From: GCA-003244245 sp963822695
Lineage (GTDB): Bacteria > Actinomycetota > Actinomycetes > Mycobacteriales > Pseudonocardiaceae
Assembly: GCA_963822695.1 (NCBI GenBank)
Contig: CAWGJH010000016.1
Coordinates: 62,001-126,000 of the forward strand
Direction: 5' to 3'
Length of the DNA: 64,000 bases
The notes beneath the pieces are model-generated. The model had not been told where the DNA came from. It did not search any database and was given only the letters and a program-made list of their open reading frames with translations. A program made the position numbers and the translations under genes. The first letter of the stretch is position 1; each line of letters begins with the position of its first letter. Below are positions 25,260 through 32,969 of this stretch, one piece after another.

Positions 25260-26597
25260 GTGTTCGAGTCGGTGTTGGTCGCTAACCGGGGTGAGATCGC
25301 CCGAAGGGTCATCCGCTCTGCGCGGAGCCTGGGAATACGTACCGTCGCGGTGCACTCCTCGGTGGACGCCGAGCTGCCGTTCGTCGCCGAGGCCGACGAA
25401 ACTCTCGAGCTGACCGGTCCACCCGCGCAGGCCTACCGGGACACCCACCAGTTGCTCGACGTCGCCCGCCGTACTCGCGTGGTCTCGGTGCACCCCGGCT
25501 ACGGGTTCCTGTCCGAGGATGCCGGGTTTGCCCAGGCGGTGTGCGATGCCGGCCTGGCGTGGGTCGGTCCCAGCGCCGAGGCGATCTCCGCGATGGGTGA
25601 CAAGGTGGCCGCGCGGGACACCGTGGCGGCCGTCGGGGTGCCGGTGGTGCCCGGTTCGACTGGCGCGGTGGCCACGGAGGACGCCGCGGTTGCGGACGCC
25701 GAGAAAGTTGGTTTCCCGGTGATGCTCAAGGCTGCCGCCGGGGGAGGCGGGATGGGTATGGCGGTCGCGGCCGACGCCGCGACGGTGCGTACCGAGTACG
25801 CCAGGGTCAGCGCGTTCGCGCACCGGCTCTTTGGTGACTCGCGGCTGTTCGTCGAGCGGTATTTCCCTCGGGTGCGGCATATCGAGGTGCAGGTTCTCGG
25901 GTTGGCCGACGGTCGGGTGGTGGCGCTGGGGGAGCGTGACTGCTCGGTGCAGCGGCGGCACCAGAAGGTCGCCGAGGAGAGCCCGTCACCCGCCGTCGAG
26001 CCGGGTCTGCGCAACCGAATGGAGCATGCCGCGGTGTTGGCGGCCTGCGCGGTGGACTACCGCAACGCGGGAACGGTGGAGTTCCTGCTCGACCAGGACA
26101 GCGGTGAGTTCTTCTTCCTGGAGATGAATACCCGGCTGCAGGTGGAGCACCCGGTCACCGAGCTTCGCTACGGCGTGGACCTGGTGGCGGCCCAGCTGCG
26201 CATCGCTGCGGGGACCGAGCCCGGCTTCGACGTCGACGCCCCTGCCCCTGCCGGGCACGCGATCGAGCTGCGGGTCAACGCCGAGGACCCGCAGCGGTTC
26301 CTGCCCGGTCCCGGGCCGGTCACCGACTGGGTGGAGCCGACCGGGGACGGGGTGCGGGTGGACGCCGGGTACGCGGCGGGCACCACGGTGACGCCGTTCT
26401 ATGACTCGCTGCTGGCCAAGCTGGTGGTGCATGGCTCGGATCGGGAGCAGGCGCTGGCGCGGGCCCGGGCAGCGGTGGCCGGGTTCACCGTCACCGGGCC
26501 GAAGTGCAACCTGGCTTTCCACGCCGAGCTGCTGGAGCACCCAGAATTCGTCTCAGGACGCTACGACACCGGCCTGATCGCCCGAATGCGCCCGTGA
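25260..26597 (+). CDS. accC: Biotin carboxylase (stand-alone, AccC-like)
   Basis: A 445-residue ATP-grasp biotin carboxylase without a biotin-carrier domain. Motifs: SVLVANRGEIARRVIRSAR at the N-terminus, GFLSEDAGFAQ, the glycine loop KAAAGGGGMGM, and the catalytic EMNTRLQVEHPVTE. GTG 25260 is chosen because GGAGGGAAGGG precedes it and it starts the conserved domain; an upstream GTG at 25200 adds 20 unrelated residues. It begins 63 bp after the CDF gene. A carrier must come from elsewhere; a stand-alone biotin protein is encoded at 61664. The last 150 bp are partly duplicated at 35554. Confidence 0.9.
   Translation: MFESVLVANRGEIARRVIRSARSLGIRTVAVHSSVDAELPFVAEADETLELTGPPAQAYRDTHQLLDVARRTRVVSVHPGYGFLSEDAGFAQAVCDAGLAWVGPSAEAISAMGDKVAARDTVAAVGVPVVPGSTGAVATEDAAVADAEKVGFPVMLKAAAGGGGMGMAVAADAATVRTEYARVSAFAHRLFGDSRLFVERYFPRVRHIEVQVLGLADGRVVALGERDCSVQRRHQKVAEESPSPAVEPGLRNRMEHAAVLAACAVDYRNAGTVEFLLDQDSGEFFFLEMNTRLQVEHPVTELRYGVDLVAAQLRIAAGTEPGFDVDAPAPAGHAIELRVNAEDPQRFLPGPGPVTDWVEPTGDGVRVDAGYAAGTTVTPFYDSLLAKLVVHGSDREQALARARAAVAGFTVTGPKCNLAFHAELLEHPEFVSGRYDTGLIARMRP
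26433..26486 (+). repeat. accC 3' segment duplicated at 35554 (copy 1)
   Basis: The accC stretch beginning GGCTCGGATCGGGAGCAGG recurs at 35554 with a few changes, followed there by a second vapB. Together with vapBC it forms a direct repeat that brackets the 27.3-35.5 kb island. Confidence 0.8.
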
Positions 26598-26640
26598 TTC
26601 TCCCGGCGCGCTGTCAGGTATGACTGGCCGGTCGCCGCTC

Positions 26641-26660
26641 GTGATATCTTGTGATATCAC
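26641..26660. promoter_or_regulatory. Palindromic operator upstream of vapB
   Basis: GTGATATCTTGTGATATCAC contains a perfect 10-bp palindrome GTGATATCAC at 26651-26660 preceded by an 8-bp direct repeat of its left part (GTGATATC). It lies 13 bp before the vapB start, where autoregulating VapB/VapBC complexes normally bind. It is absent before the second vapB copy. Confidence 0.65.
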
Positions 26661-26673
26661 TTGGAGGTGCGTG

Positions 26674-26895
26674 GTGCCTGATGTCTTGATTCGTGATGTT
26701 CCTGACGGTGTCGTGGCGGCGATCGACTCTCGGGCGGCTCAGCTCGGCATGTCTCGTAACGAGTATCTGCGGCGACGGCTGAGCCAAGACGCGCAGCGCT
26801 CCGGATCGCCAGTCGGAGTCGATGATCTTCGCCGATTCGAGGTCCTGTTCGGTGACTTATCCGATCCGGAGGTCATGGATCAGGCATGGTCGTGA
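26674..26895 (+). CDS. vapB: VapB-type antitoxin
   Basis: A 73-residue ribbon-helix-helix-type antitoxin: DVLIRDVPDGVVAAIDSRAAQ is the strand and first helix, and MSRNEYLRRRLSQDA the second helix. The C-terminal 25 residues (DLSDPEVMDQAWS) are the acidic toxin-neutralising tail. GTG 26674 is 6 bp after GGAGG; GTG 26671 is an alternative. It overlaps the vapC start by 10 bp, the normal coupling of such pairs. A nearly identical second antitoxin is encoded at 35625. Confidence 0.88.
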   Translation: MPDVLIRDVPDGVVAAIDSRAAQLGMSRNEYLRRRLSQDAQRSGSPVGVDDLRRFEVLFGDLSDPEVMDQAWS

Positions 26896-27332
26896 CCGGC
26901 GAGGGCGGGCACGAGAGGGACACGAACCATTGGTTGATCGATAAATCGGCGCTCGCGCGGCTCGGACGCAGCGCCCAAGCAGGCGAGTGGGCGCTGCGGA
27001 TCGAGCGGGGACTGGTGCGAATCACCACCGTCACCCTCCTGGAAGTCGGCTACTCCGCCAGATCGGCGAGCGACCTGCGGGTGGGATTACACAGCCCACC
27101 GATCTCAGCCATGCCGATCGAGTATTTGACTCCGGCGATCGAGGATCGTGCCCTCATGGTGCTCACCTCGCTCGCGGCCCGTGGACAGCACCGTGCTCCG
27201 TCGGTACCCGATCTCCTCATCGCTGCCACCGCCGAACTCTCCGGGCTCACCGTCCTCCACCTGGACAAAGACTTCGAGGTGATCGCAGAGATCACCGGCC
27301 AGCCGGTTGAACGGCTCGTGGTGCGGGTCTAG
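26886..27332 (+). CDS. vapC: VapC-type PIN-domain toxin
   Basis: A 148-residue PIN ribonuclease. Acidic active-site residues are seen in LIDKSALARL (Asp), LLEVGYSARS (Glu), VPDLLIAATAE (Asp) and LHLDKDFEVIA (Asp), so the site is complete. ATG 26886 overlaps vapB; GTG 26892 is an alternative. VapC toxins cleave tRNA or rRNA; the target cannot be read from the sequence. The stop codon overlaps, on the opposite strand, the end of a decayed XRE regulator. Confidence 0.88.
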   Translation: MVVTGEGGHERDTNHWLIDKSALARLGRSAQAGEWALRIERGLVRITTVTLLEVGYSARSASDLRVGLHSPPISAMPIEYLTPAIEDRALMVLTSLAARGQHRAPSVPDLLIAATAELSGLTVLHLDKDFEVIAEITGQPVERLVVRV

Positions 27333-28317
27333 GCGGGCAGGCCCAGGCGGTAGGCGATCCCGCGCAGCGCGCGGCCGGTGTCGAGCCAGTGTTTGGCGCG
27401 GCGTTCCGGGCTGGCGATGTGCGCGGGCTGAACCGAGCCGGCCAGCTCGACGGCGAGAGCACTGTCGCCGCGCTCCAGGGCGGACGTCATCCGGTACATG
27501 GTGACGTCCGTGGGTGCAAAATAAGCAACGTCCGGCCCGGTCTCGCCGGTGCGTTGAGCGACCACTGCCGCCTCGGCCAGCCGGGTGTCCGACTCGTCGG
27601 GGCGGTCCGTGACGGATCGGGCGGCATCGGTTGCACGGCTGGCAAAGGTGTACGCCTGGTTGTGGGCGCCCATCGGCAAAAGGGCATGCGCGCGGGAGAA
27701 CGCGGCGACCGCCGACCATGCGGGGTCGCGGAGGTCGTCGGCTGCTTGCGCACTGCGCTCGGTGACCAGGTACGCGAGGTCGGCGTAGCCGAAAAGCGTG
27801 CGCCAAGGTCATGGCGCTGTTCAAGGTACGGATGAGCTACCTGAGCGTCACGGTGCGTTCCTCGTCGCGGGCGATGGTGATCGTGGCGTACAGATCAGCG
27901 AGCAGGCTGGGCAGCATCGCGCCCATGGCGGCGAAGTCGCACGCCGTCCGCAGCGCCGCGCAACGTATCCACATCGGTGACCAGATCACCCACTGGGCGT
28001 GTGGAGCCGGTCCCCGATTGGCCGAGTTCGGTTCCCGCGAGCGCCAACCGCAAGGCCGGGATCGTGGCTTGCGCCTCGGCCATCGCGGGGTCTTCCCAGC
28101 GGACCGGCTGACCGATCAGCTCGCTGGGGGAGACCTCCAAGGCAGCGGCCAACGCGGCGATCGTGGAGCGCTTGTTCAACTGGCGCTTCCCGTGCTCCAG
28201 CCGCGAGAGGTGGCCCTCGGTGATACCGGCCAGCTCAGCGACCACCTTCAACGTTTTGCGGCGCCATGCTCGTAGCTCCCGGAGCCGCCGGGTAATGTCC
28301 TGCTGCTCATCCGCCAT
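27329..28317 (-). pseudogene. XRE/TPR-type regulator with several frameshifts
   Basis: The N-terminal part (ATG 28317 with an AAGGGGG site) is a good XRE domain: RLRELRAWRRKTLKVVAELAG and ITEGHLSRLEHGKRQLNK. The body continues in other frames: ACDFAAMGAMLPSLLADLYA after a shift near 27960, an in-frame TAG near 27840, then YADLAYLVTERSAQAADDL after another shift at the TTTT near 27792, and finally the C-terminal TPR-like part ending in RALRGIAYRLGLPA at 27329. At least three lesions, so a pseudogene. Intact relatives are about 400 residues. Confidence 0.8.
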
Positions 28318-28635
28318 GTCGCCCCCTTCCATCGCGGTACAACTGGCATCAACACTAGTGGTCACCGCTGAGGTCGAAAAGCTGCGGTCAGTAGTCACGG
28401 TCAGCGGCTACACCAATTGGGTGGCTTAATACGCCAACGGGTTGTTTGTCACGGAGACAAGGCGAGATCGGCACGTCTTTGGTCATGCATGAGGTGGCGC
28501 CCTGAGAGTCAATTACAGGTAATAATATCGCCTCAGGGTTAACGGATCACTTAGGGTCTTCTTTTGTGCTGGACAGGAGCGAGCGTTCGTCGGACAGTGA
28601 TTCTCTGTATTTAGGATCGACGAGCGCTATTATCT
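28318..28635. other. Intergenic stretch without a recognisable gene
   Basis: 318 bp of lower-GC sequence between the decayed XRE gene and a membrane-protein fragment. The only structure noted is a short inverted repeat TTGTC-ACGGA-GACAA at 28446-28460. No coding similarity was seen. Confidence 0.4.
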
Positions 28636-28962
28636 TCAATAAGAACCAGACGGCTGCGAGCGTTGTGAGACCCCTCCCGTAGCTTCAGGTAGGGCTAAAG
28701 GGGCGAACTTCAGGGCGGTCACTGCAACTAGCGGCAGGACTGCAATGCTCAAGCTAGCTGCTAGTTGGAGCAGTCGAATCCGAATGGCACGATTAACCAC
28801 GTGGCGACGCGCGCTCTTCTCGGATTCGGCAAGCGGCAAGTCTGCGTACCGTTGAGAGATCATCAGGTTCGCGACAGTAGTGAGCTCGTTGATCAGCCTA
28901 GTCCTGATTCCGGGTTCCTCAAGCACGATCTCTCGTTGGTAATCTCGTTGCAGTCCACCGGT
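28636..28962 (-). pseudogene. C-terminal fragment of a membrane protein
   Basis: About 105 residues with IRTRLINELTTVANLMIS, a basic RHVVNRAIRIR stretch and a hydrophobic helix (LLQLAASLSIAVLPLVAV). It reads like the end of an actinobacterial membrane protein, but I cannot name the family. The 5' side runs into a NACHT fragment on the other strand, so it is truncated. Confidence 0.4.
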
Positions 28963-29227
28963 CTGGCCGGCGCTGACCGTAAAAAACTCGCGCAAGTGCT
29001 CGACCGGGTGCCCACTAGACGGTTGGTGGTGCTCGGCGAGCCAGGAGCAGGTAAGACCATGCTGCTGGTACGCCTTGTGTTGGATCTGCTGACCAGGCGT
29101 GCCCCAGGCGATTCGGTGCCGGTGCTGGTGTCACTGGCCTCGTGGAACCCCGTCGAGCAAGATCTTTATACCTGGCTGGGCGGTCAACTCCGGCCGAGCG
29201 TGCACCCTGATTCCCCGCTACCTGTTC
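28963..29227 (+). pseudogene. NACHT-NTPase N-terminal fragment (Walker A present)
   Basis: A short in-frame piece containing RLVVLGEPGAGKTMLLVRLV, with Walker A GEPGAGKT at 29035-29058, followed by VPVLVSLASWNPVEQDLYTW, the typical start of the NACHT NTPase of actinobacterial STAND proteins. Similarity ends near 29210; Walker B and the rest are missing. The matching C-terminal end may be the fragment at 35167, same strand, with about 6 kb of other elements between them. Confidence 0.75.
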
Positions 29228-29395
29228 CTAGACCACCATCAAAAACCCGGGATCGGCGACGAGATTGTACAGATCGTCGAACCGACGATGAGGGTTGTCG
29301 TTCGCCCAACAGTGCAGCTTGGTCTGGATCTCCAGTACCCGGCGCCCAGCCCAGAACGAGCCCGGCAGCGGATCACTCGTATTCACTAGCGTCCT
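29228..29395 (-). pseudogene. Group II intron reverse transcriptase/maturase, N-terminal fragment
   Basis: About 55 residues: NTSDPLPGSFWAGRRVLEIQ then TKLHCWANDNPHRRFDDLYNLV, the characteristic N-terminus of actinobacterial group II intron proteins. The frame stops at 29228, exactly where the NACHT fragment's side begins, so the reverse-transcriptase palm with its YADD box is missing. Inactive remnant. Confidence 0.7.
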
Positions 29396-29860
29396 CCTGG
29401 CCTTCCAGCACCTCAACTCCTGACTTGCTGGCTCACTTCGCCATGCGCCACGGCTTTCCCGGGCCCGGACTACTCCGGAGCCGCCGCCCCGTCCGGCGCC
29501 CTCAGCAGACGACGCGCCTACCTTTGCCCCGTGCTGGCTGCACGGGGCAAAGGTGACACCGGACGGTTCCCACATTCATCACGAACTCGATCGACGGGTG
29601 AGGCGCCCAGCTCTACCCCTGCGGCATCGCCACGGTTACACCGCAGACCTTCACCGTGGCTTCCCGACTGCCGAACACATAACGGCCCAGGAGTTCCCCA
29701 CCACCCGAAAGCGTCAGATGCGCGCCGCGCCACAAGGTAGGGCACTGGCGAGGTGCCGCCTGCTGAGCAGGTCCTCTTCCAGTGCCCCCCTTCCGAACCG
29801 GACAGACCCGTTTCCGAACGAGCACAGTGGCAATCAGCACGCCCTAACTACCAAGGACGT
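29396..29860 (-). mobile_element. Probable group II intron RNA remnant upstream of the maturase fragment
   Basis: On the minus strand this stretch contains GTCCGGTTCGGAAGGGGGG (near 29787-29805), like the conserved hairpin tail that precedes maturase ORFs in bacterial group II introns. It also has paired segments such as GGCACTGG/CCAGTGCC. The 5' intron end could not be placed. A covariance search would be needed to define it. Confidence 0.35.
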
Positions 29861-29961
29861 GAATGTTCCCGCCGGGCTCGTGCGGGGTATCGATGGGTAA
29901 ACTGCGGTTGGCCGGTGCGGGGGACATTTGCTCAGGTCAGGCGCTGGGAACCGGCGTGGTG

Positions 29962-30900
29962 TCATCGCCATCGGGGGGTGATCCAGGTGAGCGCGGCCTG
30001 GGCGGCGCGCCGCTGGTAGGCGCGCAGGTGCGGGACGCCGGCGGGGTCGGGCTGGTGGCTCATGCGGGTCCAGTATCCGGCGTAGGCGGCGGCGTAGCCG
30101 GTGATCGCCTCGGGCGGGGTGTCCCGCCAGGCGGGAAGGTGAGCGAGGCGGGTTTCGGCCGATCCAGGATCGTGCCCTGCCATGATCATTTGTGGAATCA
30201 GGTCGGCCAGGTCGAGCCAGGCGGCGCCGACGGTCGCGTGCGCCCAATCGACTGCCATGGCGGCACGGTCGGTGAGCAGCAAGTTGTCGGGGCGCAGGTC
30301 GCCGTGCACGAGCGTCGTGCCCTCGGCGTGAGCGGTCCAGGTCTTTTCGACTGCGGCAAGGTCAGGCAGCCGGGCGGCGGCCCAGTCGGGTAGATCGGTG
30401 GGCGGGTCGGCGGCGAGGGCGTCCCAACCGTGCAGCCACGTGCTGCGGGTGTCGGTGACCGAGGGAAGGCCGGAGGGGGGTGGGACGGTGGCCACGGTGG
30501 TGATCGTGGCGAGTACGGTGGGCAGGTCGGCCGCGTGGGGTGATAGGTCGGGGTGGCGGCCTGCGATGTCGTCGAAGACCAGCGCGATCCAGCCGGCGCA
30601 CGTTCCGTGCCAGCGCAGCATGGGTGCCGGTACGAGTGGGGGGAGCTGGGCGGCGACGTCGGCCTCGTGCCGGTAGGCGCCGGCCAGCGGATGGTCCTGC
30701 GGGATCGCCTTGAGGAAGAACCGCCGCCCGTTGGCCAGGCTCAGCCGGGCGGCCAGGCCGGGGGTGAATCCGCCGGCCTGGCCGATGGCGGCGTGCACGG
30801 GCGCGCCGAATCGTTCAGTGATCACGGTCTGGAGCCGGTCGGGGAGGCTGTGCCAGGCAGGGCGGAGCGCAGGACCGACAGGCCTGGGATGTGAGGTCAT
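29962..30900 (-). CDS. APH-fold phosphotransferase
   Basis: A 312-residue aminoglycoside-phosphotransferase-fold protein. The catalytic loop is LVHGDLRPDNLLLT (HGDxxxxN) and the metal site AVDWAHATVGAAWLDLADL. Near the N-terminus RFFLKAIPQD has the probable ATP lysine. ATG 30900 is the start of the conserved region; an upstream extension to 31251 is unlike the family. It is the last gene of a minus-strand cassette after an Asp/Asn-hydroxylase-like gene and a nucleotidyltransferase gene (125 bp gap to the latter). Resistance to a nucleoside or sugar antibiotic, or modification of a metabolite, are possible roles; neither is shown. Confidence 0.82.
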   Translation of the reverse strand: MTSHPRPVGPALRPAWHSLPDRLQTVITERFGAPVHAAIGQAGGFTPGLAARLSLANGRRFFLKAIPQDHPLAGAYRHEADVAAQLPPLVPAPMLRWHGTCAGWIALVFDDIAGRHPDLSPHAADLPTVLATITTVATVPPPSGLPSVTDTRSTWLHGWDALAADPPTDLPDWAAARLPDLAAVEKTWTAHAEGTTLVHGDLRPDNLLLTDRAAMAVDWAHATVGAAWLDLADLIPQMIMAGHDPGSAETRLAHLPAWRDTPPEAITGYAAAYAGYWTRMSHQPDPAGVPHLRAYQRRAAQAALTWITPRWR

Positions 30901-31025
30901 GGTGTGGAGGGACCCCGTGGTGATGGTGGTGGGCAGGGAGGCATAACCGCCGGTCGGGAGCCGGGGCCGCTGGCCCTGGGTCGTTTGCTCCCGGCCGGCG
31001 CCGATAGCTCGCCGGTCCCTCCCCA

Positions 31026-31952
31026 TCAGGTGCATGCCCTCACGGTACCGCGCAACGCGACGCGACGCGGGGAAAGATGTGCAGGTCCATCGAGGTAGTG
31101 CCGGTAGGTGTCGATGGGGATCTGCAGGTCCGCGACAACCTCGGGGGCTGCTTGGCGGGCGAGGTCCAGCGCCAGGTCGAGCATGTCCGGCAGGGACGCG
31201 GCCGTGGGGATGGGCGGCTTCTGCGCGAGGTCGCCGAGCAGCCGCAGGCACGACCGGCCGATCGGGGTGGCGCCCACGGCCTCTTCGAGGTGGTACCAGC
31301 CGAGATAGGTGGTGTTCGGGGATAGCGCCGTGCGCACCAGGTTCCGGGCGGCGGTGGTGAACTGGTGGGCCTCCTGGTAGGCCATGAAGCGCTGGGCGCG
31401 CACGATCCGCTTACGGATCATCCAGGCCAGCACGAGCAACTCCACCACGAGCTGCTCGGCAGTCGGCGCGGCCTGTCGGCGTTCCGCGATGAACGCGGCA
31501 GCGGCCGAGGCGGGTTCTGCGGGGGCTGGGGTGGTGGGGGCGGCGTACAGGAGACGTCCGCGCGTCCGGGTGGTGATCTCCTCGATGCGGCACGACGGCG
31601 CGAGGTAGAGGTCGAGCTGATACAGCATCTGCGCGTGCTGGATGAGGTGGACGTAGCCGAGCCCGCCAAAGTCGGGGACGATGGTGTCGGGCCAGCCGGG
31701 CAGGATCTGGCCGAACTCGGAGGCTACCAGCGCGTCACAGGCGGTCACGAAGTCGCCGTCGTCGGCCTCCCGGATGCCGACGACCAGGTCCACGTCGGAC
31801 AGCCGGTCAGACGTCCCGGCCGCGAACGATCCGCGGATCATCAGGTGGGTCACTGCGGGACTGGCCGCCAGCAGGCTCGTGGCGGTCTCCATGATGGTGA
31901 ACTGTTCGGGCCGGTTGGCTTCGGCGAGGGCGGCGAGCGCGTCACTGACCAT
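31026..31952 (-). CDS. Nucleotidyltransferase-domain protein
   Basis: A 308-residue protein with a Pol-beta-type nucleotidyltransferase site at residues 35-60: IRGSFAAGTSDRLSDVDLVV carries the GS and DxD motifs. A third acidic residue is likely in QLDLYLAP. The C-terminal 150 residues are helical, like the antibiotic nucleotidyltransferases and MNT-type proteins. It overlaps the upstream hydroxylase-like gene by 11 bp and precedes the APH gene, so an operon is likely. It could adenylylate a drug, a protein or a toxin; the substrate is unknown. Confidence 0.82.
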   Translation of the reverse strand: MVSDALAALAEANRPEQFTIMETATSLLAASPAVTHLMIRGSFAAGTSDRLSDVDLVVGIREADDGDFVTACDALVASEFGQILPGWPDTIVPDFGGLGYVHLIQHAQMLYQLDLYLAPSCRIEEITTRTRGRLLYAAPTTPAPAEPASAAAAFIAERRQAAPTAEQLVVELLVLAWMIRKRIVRAQRFMAYQEAHQFTTAARNLVRTALSPNTTYLGWYHLEEAVGATPIGRSCLRLLGDLAQKPPIPTAASLPDMLDLALDLARQAAPEVVADLQIPIDTYRHYLDGPAHLSPRRVALRGTVRACT

Positions 31953-32820
31953 CGTTCACGCTCCCGGTTCCGGCGGGGCGGGTGCCGAGCATGATCGGCT
32001 TACGGGCCCGCCAGCGTGCGGCCGCATCCCCATCACCCCGGGCGGCGTACATGTCGGCGATCATGTCGTAGGCGTGTCCTTCGGGTAGGGCGTGGGTGAA
32101 GAACAGGCGCAGCAGGTGCTGCTCGGCGGCGCGGAGGTAGCCGAGGGCGGCCAGCCGCCGGGCGGTGGCAGCGTGCTCGGCCAAAACCTGCTCGGTCGCC
32201 TGCGGGAGTTCGCGGACGCACGCGCCGGGCACCTGCTCCCCAGCGCGGAGCTCGGCGAGGCTGGGGCTGGCGTAGCAGTCCAGCAACAGGTGGATCCGTG
32301 CTGGCCCGGCCCGGTTGCAGGCGCCGTGCACGAAGGTCGGGGTGAGACGCCACAGCTTCCCCGCTTCCAGGTGCACCGCCCGGCCGGCCAGGACCAGGAA
32401 CGCCGCCCTGCTGGTGGTGATCGGGATGTGCAGCCGGTGCCGTTCGGTCACGGTGAGATCGGGCTCCTGGTAGTCGCGGTGTTCCCACAGGTAGGCGCCG
32501 GGGGCGAGCAAAGCCAGCCTCGCCCACATGTAGTCCAGGCCGAGCCGCTCTAACAGCGCGGCAGTGGCTGGCATCCGCGCGAGCAGACCGGTGGGGATCG
32601 CCGTGGCGTCGGCGATCGTGACGTCGCGGGCGTTGCCGGTGACGTTCAGCAGTGACAAGGTGCCCCACCCGCCGGATTGGAACTCGCCGTAGCCGATCAC
32701 CCAGTCGTCCGGGATGGTCATCACCTCGTGCCGGACCCGCTCGAGCATCCCCGTGAGGTCCGGGTGGTCCACGCAGCCGACCTGGGCGGCTAGCGGCGGC
32801 GCATCGATCACGATAGGCAT
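31942..32820 (-). CDS. Aspartyl/asparaginyl beta-hydroxylase-like protein
   Basis: A 292-residue double-stranded beta-helix oxygenase of the Asp/Asn beta-hydroxylase type. The Fe(II) motif is EHRDY (His-x-Asp) near residue 130, and the distal His and 2-oxoglutarate Arg are in FVHGACNRAGPARIHLLL. HRLHIPITTSRAAFLVL between them is typical of the family. The N-terminal 90 residues form an additional region, and the C-terminal 70 residues are helical. ATG 32820 starts it, 149 bp from a divergent regulator gene. Targets of bacterial members include peptide and small-molecule amino acids; the substrate here is unknown. Confidence 0.8.
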   Translation of the reverse strand: MPIVIDAPPLAAQVGCVDHPDLTGMLERVRHEVMTIPDDWVIGYGEFQSGGWGTLSLLNVTGNARDVTIADATAIPTGLLARMPATAALLERLGLDYMWARLALLAPGAYLWEHRDYQEPDLTVTERHRLHIPITTSRAAFLVLAGRAVHLEAGKLWRLTPTFVHGACNRAGPARIHLLLDCYASPSLAELRAGEQVPGACVRELPQATEQVLAEHAATARRLAALGYLRAAEQHLLRLFFTHALPEGHAYDMIADMYAARGDGDAAARWRARKPIMLGTRPAGTGSVNDGQ

Positions 32821-32969
32821 CGTCGGCTCCTTCCGGCCGATTCGTCTCCACCACCAGTGAAGGAGGCCACCGCGGTCGCGGGGAAGATGTGCGGGTATTG
32901 AATCCAATGCAATCGGCCCCGCCCGCTGGGCCGACCGGGCAGGCTGAGGGATGAGGGGAGGTGGCATGG

